NCBI GenBank assembly: GCA_018806985.1
Contig: JADANN010000202.1
Location: forward strand, 372,001-436,000
DNA: 64,000 bases
From: Angiostrongylus vasorum
Taxonomy: Eukaryota; Nematoda; Chromadorea; Rhabditida; Metastrongylidae
Direction of reading: 5' to 3'
The first letter of the stretch is position 1. Each line of letters begins with the position of its first letter. The notes beneath the pieces were generated by a model that was not told where the DNA came from, did not search any database, and saw nothing but the letters and a program-made list of their open reading frames with translations. Of this stretch, positions 10,656-23,050 are shown in pieces. Made by a program: the position numbers and the translations under genes.

Positions 10656-11500
10656 TAACAAAATTCTTTCAGATCGCCTCCGCCTATATCGGTTATCTTG
10701 GCTGTGTCTTGGATACAGACAACGTGTTCCGTTTGTTAGAAAGCGAACAACATCTGATGCTTAGCATTTGTGAAGCGAGGATGTTTTCAAGAAAAGTTTA
10801 GTTATTACCCTCAAAACCAAGAAGTAAAGTAGCCTCCGATTTTCTAAATCGCCGTTGCATTTACGACGACGGAGATAAATTAACTGCTTAGTAACAAAGT
10901 AATAGTTAATAAAAGAAGCTTTTCAATAGACGTGACCTAATGTGAGCAAAAACTTGAGAGATCCTTTTTATATGGTTACAGCTAACTGACCACCAGAAGA
11001 AATTTATGTTATGTATTTGTGAGGGCCATTAAACCTGTACCGTATCTCAAACTCTAATCTTTTGTCTCAAAATTGGTTGGTTTTTTCAAATTTACGGTGC
11101 CTAGTTACCATCGTTTAAAATCCCTTCGCACTAAGCTGAACTGATCTCTTATTCATACTCCTACCTCTCTTTTATCCTCGGCCTTCACCACGTTCTTCTT
11201 CTGCAGGTTTTTCCCTACGACGACAAAAATTCTGCAAACTGTTGCGGTTTTCCTTTTTTTGTTTGTGTGTTTAAGCTATGTAAATTATACCGGTGAACGC
11301 ACTAATAAAGTTGTTGTGACAGTGACGAAAAGGAGCCAGCAACGTTGCTGAAATGATTATAAAATAACTCAGTGCATAAACCGGATAGCAAGCTGAAATC
11401 CGCAACAATGAAAACAACATTTAGCATATACTTGTCTATGAGAGGAGATAAACGAACTGAAAAACAAGAAACCGAGGACGGAACAGAGGCTAGGGTCTTT
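10656..11500. other. no recognisable feature
   Basis: Sequence between the PLE 3' end and the hairpin at 11512. No domain, no repeat family member and no convincing exon seen. Confidence 0.35.
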
Positions 11501-11511
11501 TGAACCAGACG

Positions 11512-11570
11512 TGCCTGTACCTTTTCGTCAACCAGCAGTATCGGCTGCTGGTTGACAAAAGCTGCAGGCA
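11512..11570. other. 59-nt hairpin, pre-miRNA sized
   Basis: The arms TGCCTG..CTTTT.GTCAACCAGCAG and CTGCTGGTTGAC.AAAAG..CAGGCA pair over about 23 bp, with a 3x3 internal loop, one small asymmetry and a six-base TATCGG loop. It is not part of any repeat family seen in this window. Size and pairing are compatible with a small-RNA precursor, but loop size is small and no expression evidence exists here. Confidence 0.3.
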
Positions 11571-11759
11571 AGATTTGTGGAGACTCAATGATACTCAAAA
11601 ACGTCATGCATACAACGGATCACCAAAATGGTTGGTGGACACGACGAAACGAATCGAAGGGAAAAATCTGCACAGCTTACAAGGACGCCCTTTCCAAATC
11701 TCCAAGTAACTATCACACGCCTACAATGTGAGGACAATTAGTAATCGACGAAACGATTC

Positions 11760-12165
11760 ACAATTCACAGGTGAACCACCTGAAATATCTGCAAAACTCC
11801 GACGGCAGGTGCCTGCGGTGAGGATCGAACACTATCACTTTTTCCGGTGACAAACGCGTACACCACCACACCATGCTCGTCCTTCGTTTTGCCTTTCTCT
11901 GAGCCAGTTTTCTATCTACCAGTGCCATCAGCAATCACTCATCAACTTAGGCTCCCAAGATCAATCCTGTTGGCAGGTAATTGCTGGTAACACTGATCAA
12001 TAGAAAACTAGCTGAGAGACATGCGAAACGATGAACCCTCATGGTGTGGTGGTGTGCGCTTTACCCCCGGAAATGGTAATAGTTTGTTCCATCCTCACCG
12101 CAAGCACCTAACGTTTTCGTAGTTTTCCAAATACCTCCGCATCATTGTAGTTAATTTCTCGTAAA
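11760..12165. repeat. family A inverted pair (foldback)
   Basis: The left half (CTGCAAAACTCCGACGGCAG...CACCACCACACCATGC) and the right half (CATGGTGTGGTGG...) are the same unit in opposite orientation around a GCCATCAGCAATCACTC / TAATTGCTGGTAACAC centre. The minus-strand reading of the unit resembles a tRNA gene. Confidence 0.7.
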
Positions 12166-12224
12166 GCCGTGCTGTGAAAAATTATAGTGGGCAGTAAATA
12201 AAGAAGGTTAACATTGTGATTTCT

Positions 12225-12490
12225 ACAGCCTCAGCACAACTGTGTTCAATGCCGATGTGGGCTCCTCAGATCAATCCCGTTGACGGTTGATTGCTGATGG
12301 CACTGACAGAAAGAAAACTAGGTGAGAGAAAGGCGAAGCGAAGGACGCGCATGGTGCGGTGGTGAACGCGTTAGCCTCCGGAAAGGGTGATAGCGTGTTT
12401 GATCTCCACCGCAGGCACCTTCCGTTCCGAGTTTTGCAAATATCTCGGCATCATTGTAGTTGATTTCCCATAAAACCCTACTCTGAAAAC
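12225..12490 (-). repeat. family A single copy
   Basis: Contains TGGTGCGGTGGTGAACGCG, the CCGGAAAGGGTGATAGCG block and GAGTTTTGCAAATATCTCGG, the diagnostic end of the family. It includes the GTTCAATGCCGATGTGGGCT extension also present at 47398. Confidence 0.7.
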
Positions 12491-12991
12491 TGTAGTAGGC
12501 AGTAGATAAAAAGCTTAGCATTGCGAATTCAAAGCTCTTTACGTCGCTCGTGATTTTGCACTGAAGTCGTTTAATCGCGTTAATCCCATTGATATAGACG
12601 CAACGATTATTTCGGGTTTTTAAGCAAGCTTTACATTGAGGAAATCTGTCCATTGACATGCTCTCGTATTCATTATCTTTCACTGGTAGCCAGTTCGAGT
12701 GATATAAGCACGTGCGACTTTGACCATTCTTTTCAACGATCCTTAGATGACAGACTATAAAGATGTGGCCTCTTTTATTCATTTACAAAAAGAAATGTTT
12801 TTTTGGCACTACCTTTTAGATAATGGTCCAGAAAAGGTAGTGCTCAGTGATTCCATGAAACACACAAATGGTTGCTGACTCCACTTCTAACAGATTAATG
12901 AATTTTTAATCTCTCCTGTTTCAGCGAAGTAGCACTGCGCCATTCTAGGGAAAAAGCTCCTTATGATCCATAAAGACTGGAGACTGCAAGT

Positions 12992-13429
<438 letters not shown>

Positions 13430-15850
13430 ATTTTCCGTATGATTAAGCTGTGTGATTAGGCCACGAATCTACCTCATATGAGGGATCTCGAGCCGGTTAG
13501 TCGCGTAGAGGGTTAATCGCGGACCAAATGCGACCTTTGCTTCCCTGAGACACAGATGGATCCAGAGGATGGACTGCCTGTTTCTGCTGCGCCGATTTGG
13601 CACATAATTTCTGTATTTGCTAGGCGTATTCATGCATGCGTGTATGGGTGCGTTCTCGCTTATGCGGATTGTATTCTACAAGTCAATTCGGTGAAAAAGC
13701 CCTGCAATCAAGTGACAGGGGAAGAATATGGGAGGCGGTTAGGAGTCGCCTCCAACAAATAAGCTCCACGTCCATTCTGAGAGAGCCTGGCAAGCTACCC
13801 GTGAGTATACCCGTCCCCCACGTTCAGAGCCCAGCAAGCTATAAGTGTGTATCAAAAAGCTAAAAACAGTAAAAGAAACGGGCCTCATTCCCATGACCCC
13901 GAAAGAGCACCCAATTTCGCAACGTTGGGTAGGACGAGTACGGAGAGGGTGCTAAAAATCTCTGGGCCAAGGCAACCTCTCTGGATCACGAAGAACTATG
14001 GTGACGATCTGTACCTACAATGCACGTACGCTTGCATCTGAATCCTCGATAGAAAATTTGCTCAGGCAAGCAAGAAGGATAAGGTACGACTCATCGGCCT
14101 GGCCGAAGAGAGACGACGCCACCCATCCAACGCCGTCTATGACACCAGTGAAGAACTGTTCCTCGGATCATGCGACACTAGAGGAGTCAGCGGAGTCGGC
14201 GTTCTCCTCAACACGAGTTTGTCCATGAACATGGATTCATTCGAACAACTTACAACCCGAATCGGACGTTTACCATTGAAAAGAGGTAGATCAATACCGA
14301 CTTTGACAACTTTCCTCGTTTACGTGCCGACATCAAACTATGGCGGACAAGAAATTGAAGCGTTCTATATGGACTTGGAGAGGTTCTACAGAGAAGACCA
14401 TACATTCTTCGACGTCATCATTGGAGATTTCAATGCCAACATTGGACCAAGGAGAACGTCTGAAGAACGTCATATTGCGACCCATGGATTAGAATGGAAC
14501 GAACAGGGTGAGCGGCTATCTGAGTTTATCATGGCGAGCAAGACCATCCATAGTAACTCGCAATTACAGAAGCCCTGCCCTTAACGCTGGACGTGGGAGT
14601 CTCCCAATGGAGAGCAGCATAAGGAAATAGACCACATCATAGTAAATAAAAGGTTTTGCCTAACCGATGTCGCTGCTGTACCAAAATTCTACACGGGCTC
14701 AGACCACCGTCTCCTACGTGCAAGATTCTATTTCTCGCGGAAAGGAGAAAAAAAGTCATTAAATTCAAAAACCGAAGTCCTAGAACCACCGTAAACTGGG
14801 GCTTATTCAATTCATTAGTCGCCCTGTTGGGAAGATGTCGTTGTCGATAACATCGACGAAGAATACGATCGGCTCATTCAACACTTGCGCTATGAAAGCT
14901 GAGAGTTCGAAAGTCACCAAGAGACGTTTGTCTCTAGAAACACTCGAGCTAATACGCCAGCGTGAAATCGCACGAGCTGCAGGCAACCGCGAACTGACGT
15001 CCGAACTTGCAAAACAATGCAAACAGGCGATAAAAGAAGATCTCAAAGAGAGAAGAGCAGCAGTAATGGTCGAAGCTGCAGAGGCTGAGAAGAACATTCG
15101 CAAAGGCCACCGAACCTTCGCCAATTACAAGAGCAAGATGACTACACTCCGACGACCAGACGGAATAGTTACAGCGTGCAGAAAGGCAGTGTAGAAAATC
15201 ATTCACGAATACTACTCAGATCTCTTCGATAGCCACGGCTACCTCCCGTCATATGAAATAAAGGAGGATGGATATGTTGTACCACCGGTTCTCACTTCCG
15301 AAATCCGACATGCCATATCGTCGGTGAAAAATCGAACAGCATCAGGTTCGGACAGGATAAGATCAGAACACCTGAAGAACCTTCCGACCGTCGTTGTAAA
15401 CACACTGACTCTGCTCTTCACACGTTACCTGTCTGAATGCAAGGTCCCACTCAGTGGATGGCCAGCAAGACCGTGTTATTGTTCAAAAAGGGTGACCTAC
15501 ACGATATCGACAACTACCGCCCAAACTGCTTGCTGTCTGTCGTCTACAATCTTTTCACACGAGTCATCCAAAACGGGATTGACAGAACACTGGACGAAGG
15601 ACAGCCATGTGAGCAAGCAGGGTTTCAAAAAGGGTTTAGTGCGATGGACCACATCCACGCGATAACAAAGCTCACTGAAGTGTCGCGAAAGTACAGAACA
15701 CCACTCTGTCCCACTTTCATCGATTTAAAGAAAACCTTTGCCTCAATTGAGATAGAAGCAATCATGGAAGCCCTTGATAGTCAAGGAGTCCCTACTGGAA
15801 AATGGAAAAAGAACTATGGAGGCGAACGTAATGCTTATAACCTTTAGTAG
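13430..15850 (+). mobile_element. RTE-clade non-LTR retrotransposon, 3'-truncated
   Basis: The element has a probable 5' UTR (about 13480-13990), then an APE-type endonuclease and the first part of a reverse transcriptase. Similarity stops abruptly after EALDSQGVPT near 15800, before the FADD box. Non-LTR elements usually lose the 5' end, so loss of the 3' half with the 5' end kept points to a later deletion or rearrangement. Confidence 0.8.
13998..15800 (+). pseudogene. RTE endonuclease/reverse transcriptase polyprotein, broken
   Basis: The endonuclease begins TICTYNARTL (catalytic Asn motif). It continues in a second frame with GLAEERRRHPS and in a third with [20 protein letters not shown] (GDFN box) and [13 protein letters not shown], and ends with GSDHRLL near 14697-14715 (SDH motif). 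The linker contains KRRLSLETLELIRQR. The RT part shows NRTASGSDRIRSEHLKNLP, NYRPNCLLSVVYNLFTRVIQ, AGFQKGFSAMDHIHA and FIDLKKTFAS (motif A; the usual second Asp is Ala). At least four frameshifts or stops, plus the missing catalytic FADD region, make it inactive. The protein would nick target DNA and copy its own RNA there. Confidence 0.8.
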
Positions 15851-16524
15851 GTGTGAAAAAAATGCTACTAGTGCAAAACAAACTGGTCCGTTTAAGTGGT
15901 GAAGATGAAAAATGAAGCAGAAACATTTATACAATACATAACATCGTTGTGAAATTTTGAACATAACTAAACACGATCCTACCTATTCAATGCAGAAACA
16001 TACTGACGCGAGTGTAAAGCTGATAATGAGACGATTACGGTAACACGGTAATGAGATCAATGCAGAGACAACGGATTCACATTGATTGTTGGCCATAACA
16101 TAGTGGGCAAGAAAATTCATCAATCCCAACATTTCACGAATGCTAGTAAGTCCAGATGACCAATGCTGAGACGAAAAGAGTTACACACGGAATATTTCTG
16201 CAGTTGACAAAATGAAGTGGAAGTGAAGCGAACGATGAACATTCACGTAGAAGAATGGGAAGAAGTGCTTCTAATACAAAGATGTTCGCTGGTTGAATTC
16301 CCTGTCCAAAGCTAATAAAGCCTCCCATCTTGTCTGAGTGGATGAAAACTGACTTAATAAATCGGTAGGCTAAGGAAACGACTTTACAAGGGAAATATGG
16401 ATTCGATCACTTCTACTACGCTACGATGGAGCTGAATGCGTGACGCATCCCTGAGGAATAGAGGGAAAGCTAAACGTTTTGCCCCTTAACCTCGTCTTCT
16501 AAAAAGATTAAGGCCTGCATAGAC
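15851..16524. other. no recognisable feature
   Basis: Lies between the truncated RTE and the end of the chemoreceptor gene. It would contain that gene's 3' UTR on the minus strand, but I see no clear AATAAA signal on that strand. Confidence 0.3.
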
Positions 16525-19500
16525 CTAACAGTTTCTTCCAAATGTCTGGTGTTTCATGGATACATGACGACGACTCATAGGCTGCACGACACTGATGGCA
16601 TTGGTTGCACCTCTCATTTGAAAGTGCTGAATTTTTGGTGGTCGTCGAAAAATAATAGTTCGAATAAAATACAGTAGGGTGTGTCGAATCTCATTATGGC
16701 GTGTTATAAGGATCACAAAGTTTAGATTCACCTGAAATAAAACCATTCCACAGTTAGTGAAGGAGAACAAGTCTGTTGTTCAGTAGGCTACATTTAGCTG
16801 ATTATGTAACTTCTCTTACAATATCCGAGTTTTCAGAACCCAGAAAAAAGCAAGAACCCAAACTGAGTGTTATCGAATTCACGAATTTTTAGTGTTTTGA
16901 AGGGCATATGAACGCGAAATGGCAAACCTTCGTTTGCAAAAAAGAGAACTGAGAACACCCACCATAATTCAGCTTATTTCATAACCCAGCGAATGTATTC
17001 TGAAGCCAACGTAATTCCTTACAAAGTTGGTTATTCAAACATGCCTCCCAACGGTTTACCGCCTCATCATGGATAGGAGGCGTTCCTCAGTGTCGGACTG
17101 CGATGTACAGCGGGGGGAATTCGTCCATCCGGCAGGGTCTCCCTAAGCTGAGAAGGAGTCCGACGTTTCCATTAGGAAGCCTAGCTAAGAGTAAACCAAT
17201 ACGAGGATCCACTACAGTCCTGGTATCAAAGCCGCATGGTGGCAAATCTCCCTCTGATCCACAATGGTTGCGACTGCCCGTGGTGGTGAAGACGTGGGGC
17301 AGACTTTGGCCAGGCTGAGCTCGGGATTCTAGGGAACTAAAATGGCCTAACGAGCAAGCCTCCGAAAAAATGGTGATTATGCTGGGAGCCGCACAACCAG
17401 TGAGGATCGGCCGTTCAAGTATCAAGCAAGTAGGTATTCAAACATGAGTTCAAATAGATGGCATATTATATTTGATCTCCTTCCTTCTCTTTTTTTGATT
17501 CGGTGTCCTAGATTGCCATCGATCGGCTGGTCGACTAAAGGCAGAAGCTACTATCGTCCTTGAGCAATCCAGGCAGACAACTCCTTTGATCTGCCAAGTG
17601 CAAGCAGCGACTGCTGTTACGATCACTTAAAAGGAACTACTATCTTAGAAATCAAGGAAATCTCATGCTCCATTTCAGACCTCCATTCGGTTTTTCAGTT
17701 ATGAGAGGAAGACCCAGATTTTGTAGTTGTAGTCGAATTCACGTTCGCACTCGCCTACATCCCTTGGTGGCGGTTGCGAGATAGCGAAGCGAAAAGGAGG
17801 AAGAGCTAGGACCTTCGCTACACATGGATATGGGTCTTTTATGTATTGGGATATTCTCAGTATATGAATACTACTTAGAGAAATAATGTTTCATATAAAG
17901 CTACTCTTCTAGTCTGTATTAATAAACTCACATTAACGGCATAGAGCGAGTACAGTATGGTTGCATAATTTTTATGAACAGCGCCGATTTCAAAGACAGC
18001 AAAAACATCTGGTATGAGTAGAAAAACTATAGCATTCACTGTCGTTAAACCTAAAATTGATACTATGGTAACGTTAGAAATATAACTCCAAAGTTAGTGT
18101 ACATATATAGGAATGTATATGTAGATATATACATACATACATATATACAATATACACATATACATATATACACGTATACACATATATCCAAGTTTGCATA
18201 TACACATATGTGCATATATACATATATACATATATTCCCTTACCGACAGTTGTTGTCGAATGGCGTATACTTCGATATCGTGTTATTCCCAAACGATCAC
18301 GCTTAATTTCCACCCTATTGAATCTCTGAAATATACGTAATCAATAATTTAAATGGGAAACAAAAGTCCATTTAAGACCAGTTTTGATCTTCCCAATATT
18401 TTATGTGTACAGATTTTGAGCTCTTCAGCGTCACGACATTTAGGAAGGTGGGACATTAAAGAAACCACACACTTGGAAACAGTAGAACATTCCTAAATCC
18501 ACACTAGGAGTCCTGGCTTCTCAAGTATAGTTGTAAATTCTGGACAAAAAAAGTCTACGATTTGATGAAAATCGATTTAAAAAATTGATAGAGGAATCTG
18601 GAAGGTTTCGAAAGAATTCGTTCGGGAATGGAATATATTAACTAGACCAATTTGTGGAAGGCTATTTGGTGACTACCAAGGAAGCCAGAATTTCCCTTCC
18701 TATCCTGATCTGATGGAAGCTTGAGATTTTCCAGGTGAAAAACATGGCATGGAAAACTTTTAAATATGTAGGACTTGAATGATGGAGCAAAGAACTTCTA
18801 TGTAAAGATCTCGAAGTTAAGATGTTAAAATGTGGTCAAGTGAGAAGGTTTGTCGACACACTCTAAACTGAGGGAAAATCTTTCAACTGGGCGAAATTCA
18901 TCGATCGATTCATCATGAAATATAGTTTTATTAAAACGTACCTGTCTAACGGTTAAAATAATGAACACATATATAAAGCCAGACAATAAGATACAAGCAA
19001 TACGCATAACTAATATGTATCTATGAAATCCGGGATAAACTGCTTCAGAAGTCAGGCATAACCTTGAGACAAGTGAAGGATCGTTCATAGCGAGAACGAA
19101 ATTCACCACACTAGGAATCAATACCACAATGGTCGGTACTGGAATTTCCATCAATAAGTGAAAAAGGTCCCTTATGCTTCTGCTGGTTTTCTTTTAATTC
19201 GTGAATTTTTTATTTGAAAAACTCTTGTTGCCTGCTGCTTAAGAAACGAAAAAGGAAACAAAAGTTCTTTTTCGTTTCTAGTTGTTCTTCTCGAAATTCT
19301 TTTATGATGAAGTGGTAGAAAGATAGAGCTTTAAGCGTTGATATGCCACTTAGATATACTCCACGCACGTGTCACCATACATAGCGTCGTACCAAGTCAG
19401 TATTTTTTTATTATCACAGTGAACCTGGAACCAATTTGCGCACTCCGGAGTGACGAGATACTTGACAAGGCCTGAGCGGGGGATAGAACTAGAGACCGTT

Positions 19501-22500
19501 TTTGTTCTGCGTGGCACCTCCAAGCACTACACCATGCGCGCTCGCTTCTTTTTCTGCTTAACGTTTTCACTATGAAATCTTTCGAAAAATGAATAACGCT
19601 AAATGAATTTAACGAATTACTTGGGATAAAGATGAGCTGCTGTAATATGGTGCTTGGTTTTTTCCTTTTTATCGACGAATTTGCAGCACTAATTTACTTA
19701 TATTTATTAATAGACGGTCGTTGTTTATTCAGACAGCGAAAATAAAAATCAAGACATAACCCTGCTTTTTGGGGGAGCGTGTGGAGCAGTGGTCGGAGGC
19801 GCCCTGCAACACACACATGGGATCGATCACCGCGCCTCCCGGCTCACCAGGCCTTCCATCCCTCCGGGGTTGACAAATTGGTACCAGACTTGTCTGGGAG
19901 GATAGCAGCACTGGCTCGATACACCAGTAGGTCATTGCGAGTCATTGTAAAGGCCAGATATGCATTCAGCCACCTCCAACGATGATTAATGAAGTCGAAT
20001 ACATGGCGCATCTCTCAAAGATTGATCAACGCTGAGAGCTTTATCTTTTATTATATCCTGTTCTTTTACTGAAACCTCTGAAACTAAAAAGGCCTGTCAG
20101 CACAAAGCAAACTAAATTTGGCTTTTAATTCTCTTCTTTTTCTTTTGGTGAAGAAGATAGAACAAAATGAAGTCAGTAGAAACTCACGTACTTCCAATAA
20201 TGAAAGAATTATAGGTGTAATCAAATTTTATATACTTAAGAGGAATTGACACTGCCAATAAACGATCAAACGCAACTGTCAATGACATTATTCCCTGAAA
20301 CAGAAAAAATCTGTACTGTAATTAGTTAAATGCACCACCAATAAGCTTTATTGTGTACTGTGTTGTAGAAGAGGTAAACTTCTTAAAAAACAAAGTTTTC
20401 GAATCAACGGACTTTCTATTTTGGACATGTAGAAAGCAGCGCGAGTAGATTTTCATTCAGAGGCTTGAGAAAAGAACTGCACCGGAATGAGTTAATATCA
20501 ACTCATAACGGATCCGCCGAAAGCCAAGGCACCAAATGAATGAGGGAGAGCAACAAGATCTTAACAACTGAACTTTCAGAGTTACTCGATCTACCTGTAT
20601 TTGATAGGAGATGGTCAATAAGTGTACTTCGAATTTTCCATTACACTTTGAGCGTTCAATAAATGCTGACCCTAAAATTATCTCATTATTTAAACGATCC
20701 TCAATTTAACTTCAACAAAGCTGAGATATTTGTAAAACTTTGGACCGCAGGTGCCTATGGTGGGGAGCGAACGCGCTATTGTCCTTTCCGGGGAGTAACG
20801 CGTTCACCACCACACCATGCGGGTCCTTCGTTTCGCCTGTCTCTCAGTTAGTTCTATCGATCTTTTTGTCATCAGCAATCCTCAATTTATGTGGATTAGT
20901 TCTATTCTTTGATTGATGGAAATATTTGTTACCATGATCGCTAATATTCCAAATTTCTGGATAACGATATATTCCGCTTAAAATAAACCCCATTCCAAAT
21001 GCAACATCGGTGATAGCAATTCCAATAATCACTGAAATCATATCTTTCATTAGATCCTCCAATGCTTTAATCTGTTCACACTTTTAAAATAAATGGTAAT
21101 ATAGTTCTGAGTTCTCGAATTTTTCTTGAGATACACTGGGTCGTCTCTGTTTAGGGAAATTCTTTCGCAACCGTAGGTTACTAATCCGAAAAAAATGGGG
21201 CTTGTGTTTGCAGCCGATCAAAACAGCGATAGCATGGATGATACCTTCGGACTGGAATCTGTACCATCCATAGTCGTATGCGGCGACGTCTGATCATCCT
21301 AAAAGCAGCTCCGATGTAGTCCGTTGAATATGATATTCTGTCACTTTTGTTTGTTACTGTAGAACATTGGGTGGCATTTGCAATATTGTCGTCATAGTTA
21401 TTCATCCTAACAATCCCCCATGCATGTTTAAAAAATAGGTCTCATAGAGCACTATGGCTAGAGGTGTCCAGCAGTACACAAGAAGTCATTGGTTTGATCC
21501 GGCGCACCAAGCCACTCATCTCTTCGCTCTCAGCAAATTGGCACTAGACCTGTCTGGAAAGACGGCATTGCTGGACTAATATATCGGTAGACCACCAGTG
21601 CTATTATATAGGTCAGGTATGCACTCAGTTACCTCTGCAGAGGCTTGATGAAGTTGAACACATGGAGCATACTTCAGGGATTGCTCAACGGTGAACGCTT
21701 TATCCTCCATCCTTTTGATGCTTAAATACACAGTGGATAATGAAGTCAAGAAATGATGCTTGACAAAATAGTTTTTTATTATATATTCGTAATCGTTGCC
21801 CTGATTGATTTGACTGCTACTTTTCAATGCTGCTTCTCCAGCCAGCTATGGCCCCAAATCAGGCTCTTATACTTTTCTGATTCAAGCTAGCGTAACTGAT
21901 TCATTTTTTTGGTGGTTGCTTTGTTGATGATTAGTACGGCACTTTGAACAATTCGATTTTCTCAAGCACCATTGCCAAGAGTTTCATATGTCACCCGAAA
22001 GTTTCTTTTTTGCTATAGAAGTGAGTCCTCACACTTTCGGTTAGAGTGTCTACGTGGATCTCACTCAGGACTGGACAATTCCTTCGACGCAATCAGCGAG
22101 CGTCAACAATCAGCTATTCGGCTTGAACGCCTTGGACAATCTCACTTGTCAGCTTTTCTTCCTCCTTTGATTGAAGTACTTTATCGTGCTATCGACTTCA
22201 TCATCATCATCGAACTATTAAAAACAAACAAAGATGGATAAGGTCAGTGCAAAGAGGCCTGTAGATGAACTACCACTATGGCGTTTCGTCAAAGCCAGTC
22301 AGATTCGACTCAGTTGGTTCTAAGCATTTCTTTTCCACAAGGCAGTATAATCAAAAACAAAGTAGTGAGAAACCTTGAAATTCTCGTCGTGATCTAATCG
22401 CCTTTATCATAAACATCGTTAAAGCTAGTGGAGTATTAAGGATTACAGCGATGGAACCTGTAATGTGTCATAGATCGATGCAATCCTTTGGAGAAATTGC

Positions 22501-22613
22501 AAGTTTTTTTTAAAACCGAGTTTTCCATTTTTCTATAAATCCAATGTCATACCTTCGATCAAGTAAGCGTAAACAGTTTGCTTTAGCCCTCCAACATTCT
22601 CGTCAATGTTCAT
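16525..22613 (-). CDS. seven-transmembrane chemoreceptor-like GPCR, nine exons
   Basis: Exons, 5' to 3': 22613-22553, 22457-22374, 21031-20933, 20671-20628, 20315-20192, 19138-18942, 18325-18244, 18062-17932, 16731-16525 (first base of the last exon uncertain by one). Every GT-AG intron joins in phase and the product is 342 residues, normal for this class. Visible features: TM1 about 22-41 (AVILNTPLALTMFM); TM2 49-70 (IIGIAITDVAFGMGF); Cys91 before TM3; FDRLLAVSIPLKY at 112-124 (DRY-like, as in nematode Srsx-type receptors); TM4 133-154; Cys165 for the usual disulfide; TM5 179-200; basic third loop 204-228; TM6 231-251; TM7 263-284 with NLNFVIL replacing NPxxY; a C-terminal tail rich in basic residues; and NIS77 as a possible glycan site. 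The introns carry SINE copies. A role in sensory neurons is inferred from family. It looks intact; the class (srsx-like) is tentative. Confidence 0.85.
17040..17440 (+). repeat. family D repeat (RTE-type tail)
   Basis: Begins CCTCCCAACGGTTTACCGCC and contains GGAGTCCGACGTTTCCATTA. Ends GATTATGCTGGGAGCCGCAC followed by a CAAGCAAGTAGG tail. Lies inside the last intron of the chemoreceptor gene, in the antisense direction. Confidence 0.8.
18097..18240. repeat. TA/CATA-rich low-complexity tract
   Basis: Runs of ATACATAT and ATATACAC, in the intron between exons 7 and 8 of the chemoreceptor gene. The Tyr/Ile-rich frames over it are artefacts. Confidence 0.8.
19390..19550 (-). repeat. family B head fragment
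   Basis: On the minus strand: GCGCGCATGGTGTAGTGCTT, then GGTCTCTAGTTCTATCC (B-box-like) and the central domain CGCAAATTGGTTCC. The tail is missing. Confidence 0.5.
19772..20058 (+). repeat. SINE family B, full length
   Basis: Head GCGTGTGGAGCAGTGGTCGG, B-box GGGATCGATCACC, core CCATCCCTCCGGGGTTGACA + AATTGGTACCAGACTTGTC, and tail ending GAGAGCTTTATC. It sits in the intron between exons 5 and 6 of the chemoreceptor gene. Confidence 0.85.
20712..20885 (+). repeat. family A single copy
   Basis: GCTGAGATATTTGTAAAACT ... CGTTCACCACCACACCATGC ... GTTAGTTCTATCGATC. It is wedged between exons 3 and 4 of the chemoreceptor gene, 41 bases upstream (in gene direction) of the start of exon 4. Confidence 0.75.
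21440..21720 (+). repeat. family B copy, diverged
   Basis: AGGTGTCCAGCAGTACACAA head, GGTTTGATCC B-box, a weak core (GGCACTAGACCTGTCTGG), and the tail ATGCACTCAGTTACCTCTGC. Inside intron 2 of the chemoreceptor gene. Confidence 0.6.
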
Positions 22614-22647
22614 TTTTTTGAATACCGTGATGGCTACAAAACAATTC

Positions 22648-22661
22648 CTGAAAAAAAAGTC
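22648..22661 (-). promoter_or_regulatory. probable spliced-leader trans-splice acceptor
   Basis: On the minus strand a GACTTTTTTTTCAG|GAATTG site lies 34 bases upstream of the chemoreceptor ATG (22613). It has the strong polypyrimidine-CAG form of a nematode acceptor. With no obvious upstream donor it could receive a spliced leader, giving a 34-nt 5' UTR. A conventional 5' UTR intron is the alternative. Confidence 0.45.
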
Positions 22662-22769
22662 TACTTTTCCCAAGCAGCTGTCATAAAAAAAGACAAACAA
22701 AGTAGAAAAATCCAACGGCAATAGGAACTGGAAATACTGGAATGAATAGAGACTCAGTGAGTGGAAGAC

Positions 22770-23050
22770 TCATAGAAAGCGATGAGTGTGCAAAGAAGTT
22801 GTTCTTGTTCAATGTGATTGTCATCATGGTTTAGCAGCACTTTCTCTGTTTGGTTATGGAGGTGTTTGGCTGGGTAGATTGCGGTCAGTTTGACCTTTCC
22901 AGGCTCTGAGAAATGTGAAATTCGCCGAAACGTCAGCTTTCTCGTAAATAAAGGCGTAGAATAGCACCTCGTGTTTGCTCAACAAGAATGTAACGAATTG
23001 TTCGATCAATGCTCAGGTTAATAGAAAGTCGGTCGTAGGAATTAATGGAA
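22770..23050 (+). mobile_element. PLE 3' end, solo, degenerate
   Basis: Contains TTCCAGGCTCTGAG..., ATTCGCCGAAACGTCAGC (hammerhead-like 3' core) and the terminal AATGCTCAGGTTAATAGAAAG. No coding sequence remains. It lies just upstream of the chemoreceptor gene. Confidence 0.7.

Noticed and set aside
21181..21405. Minus frame with N-glycosylation motifs (NNYDDNIANATQCS...) as the receptor's N-terminus
   Set aside because: It cannot be spliced in phase to the TM2 exon without passing a stop. Exons 22613-22553 and 22457-22374 give a clean start and TM1.
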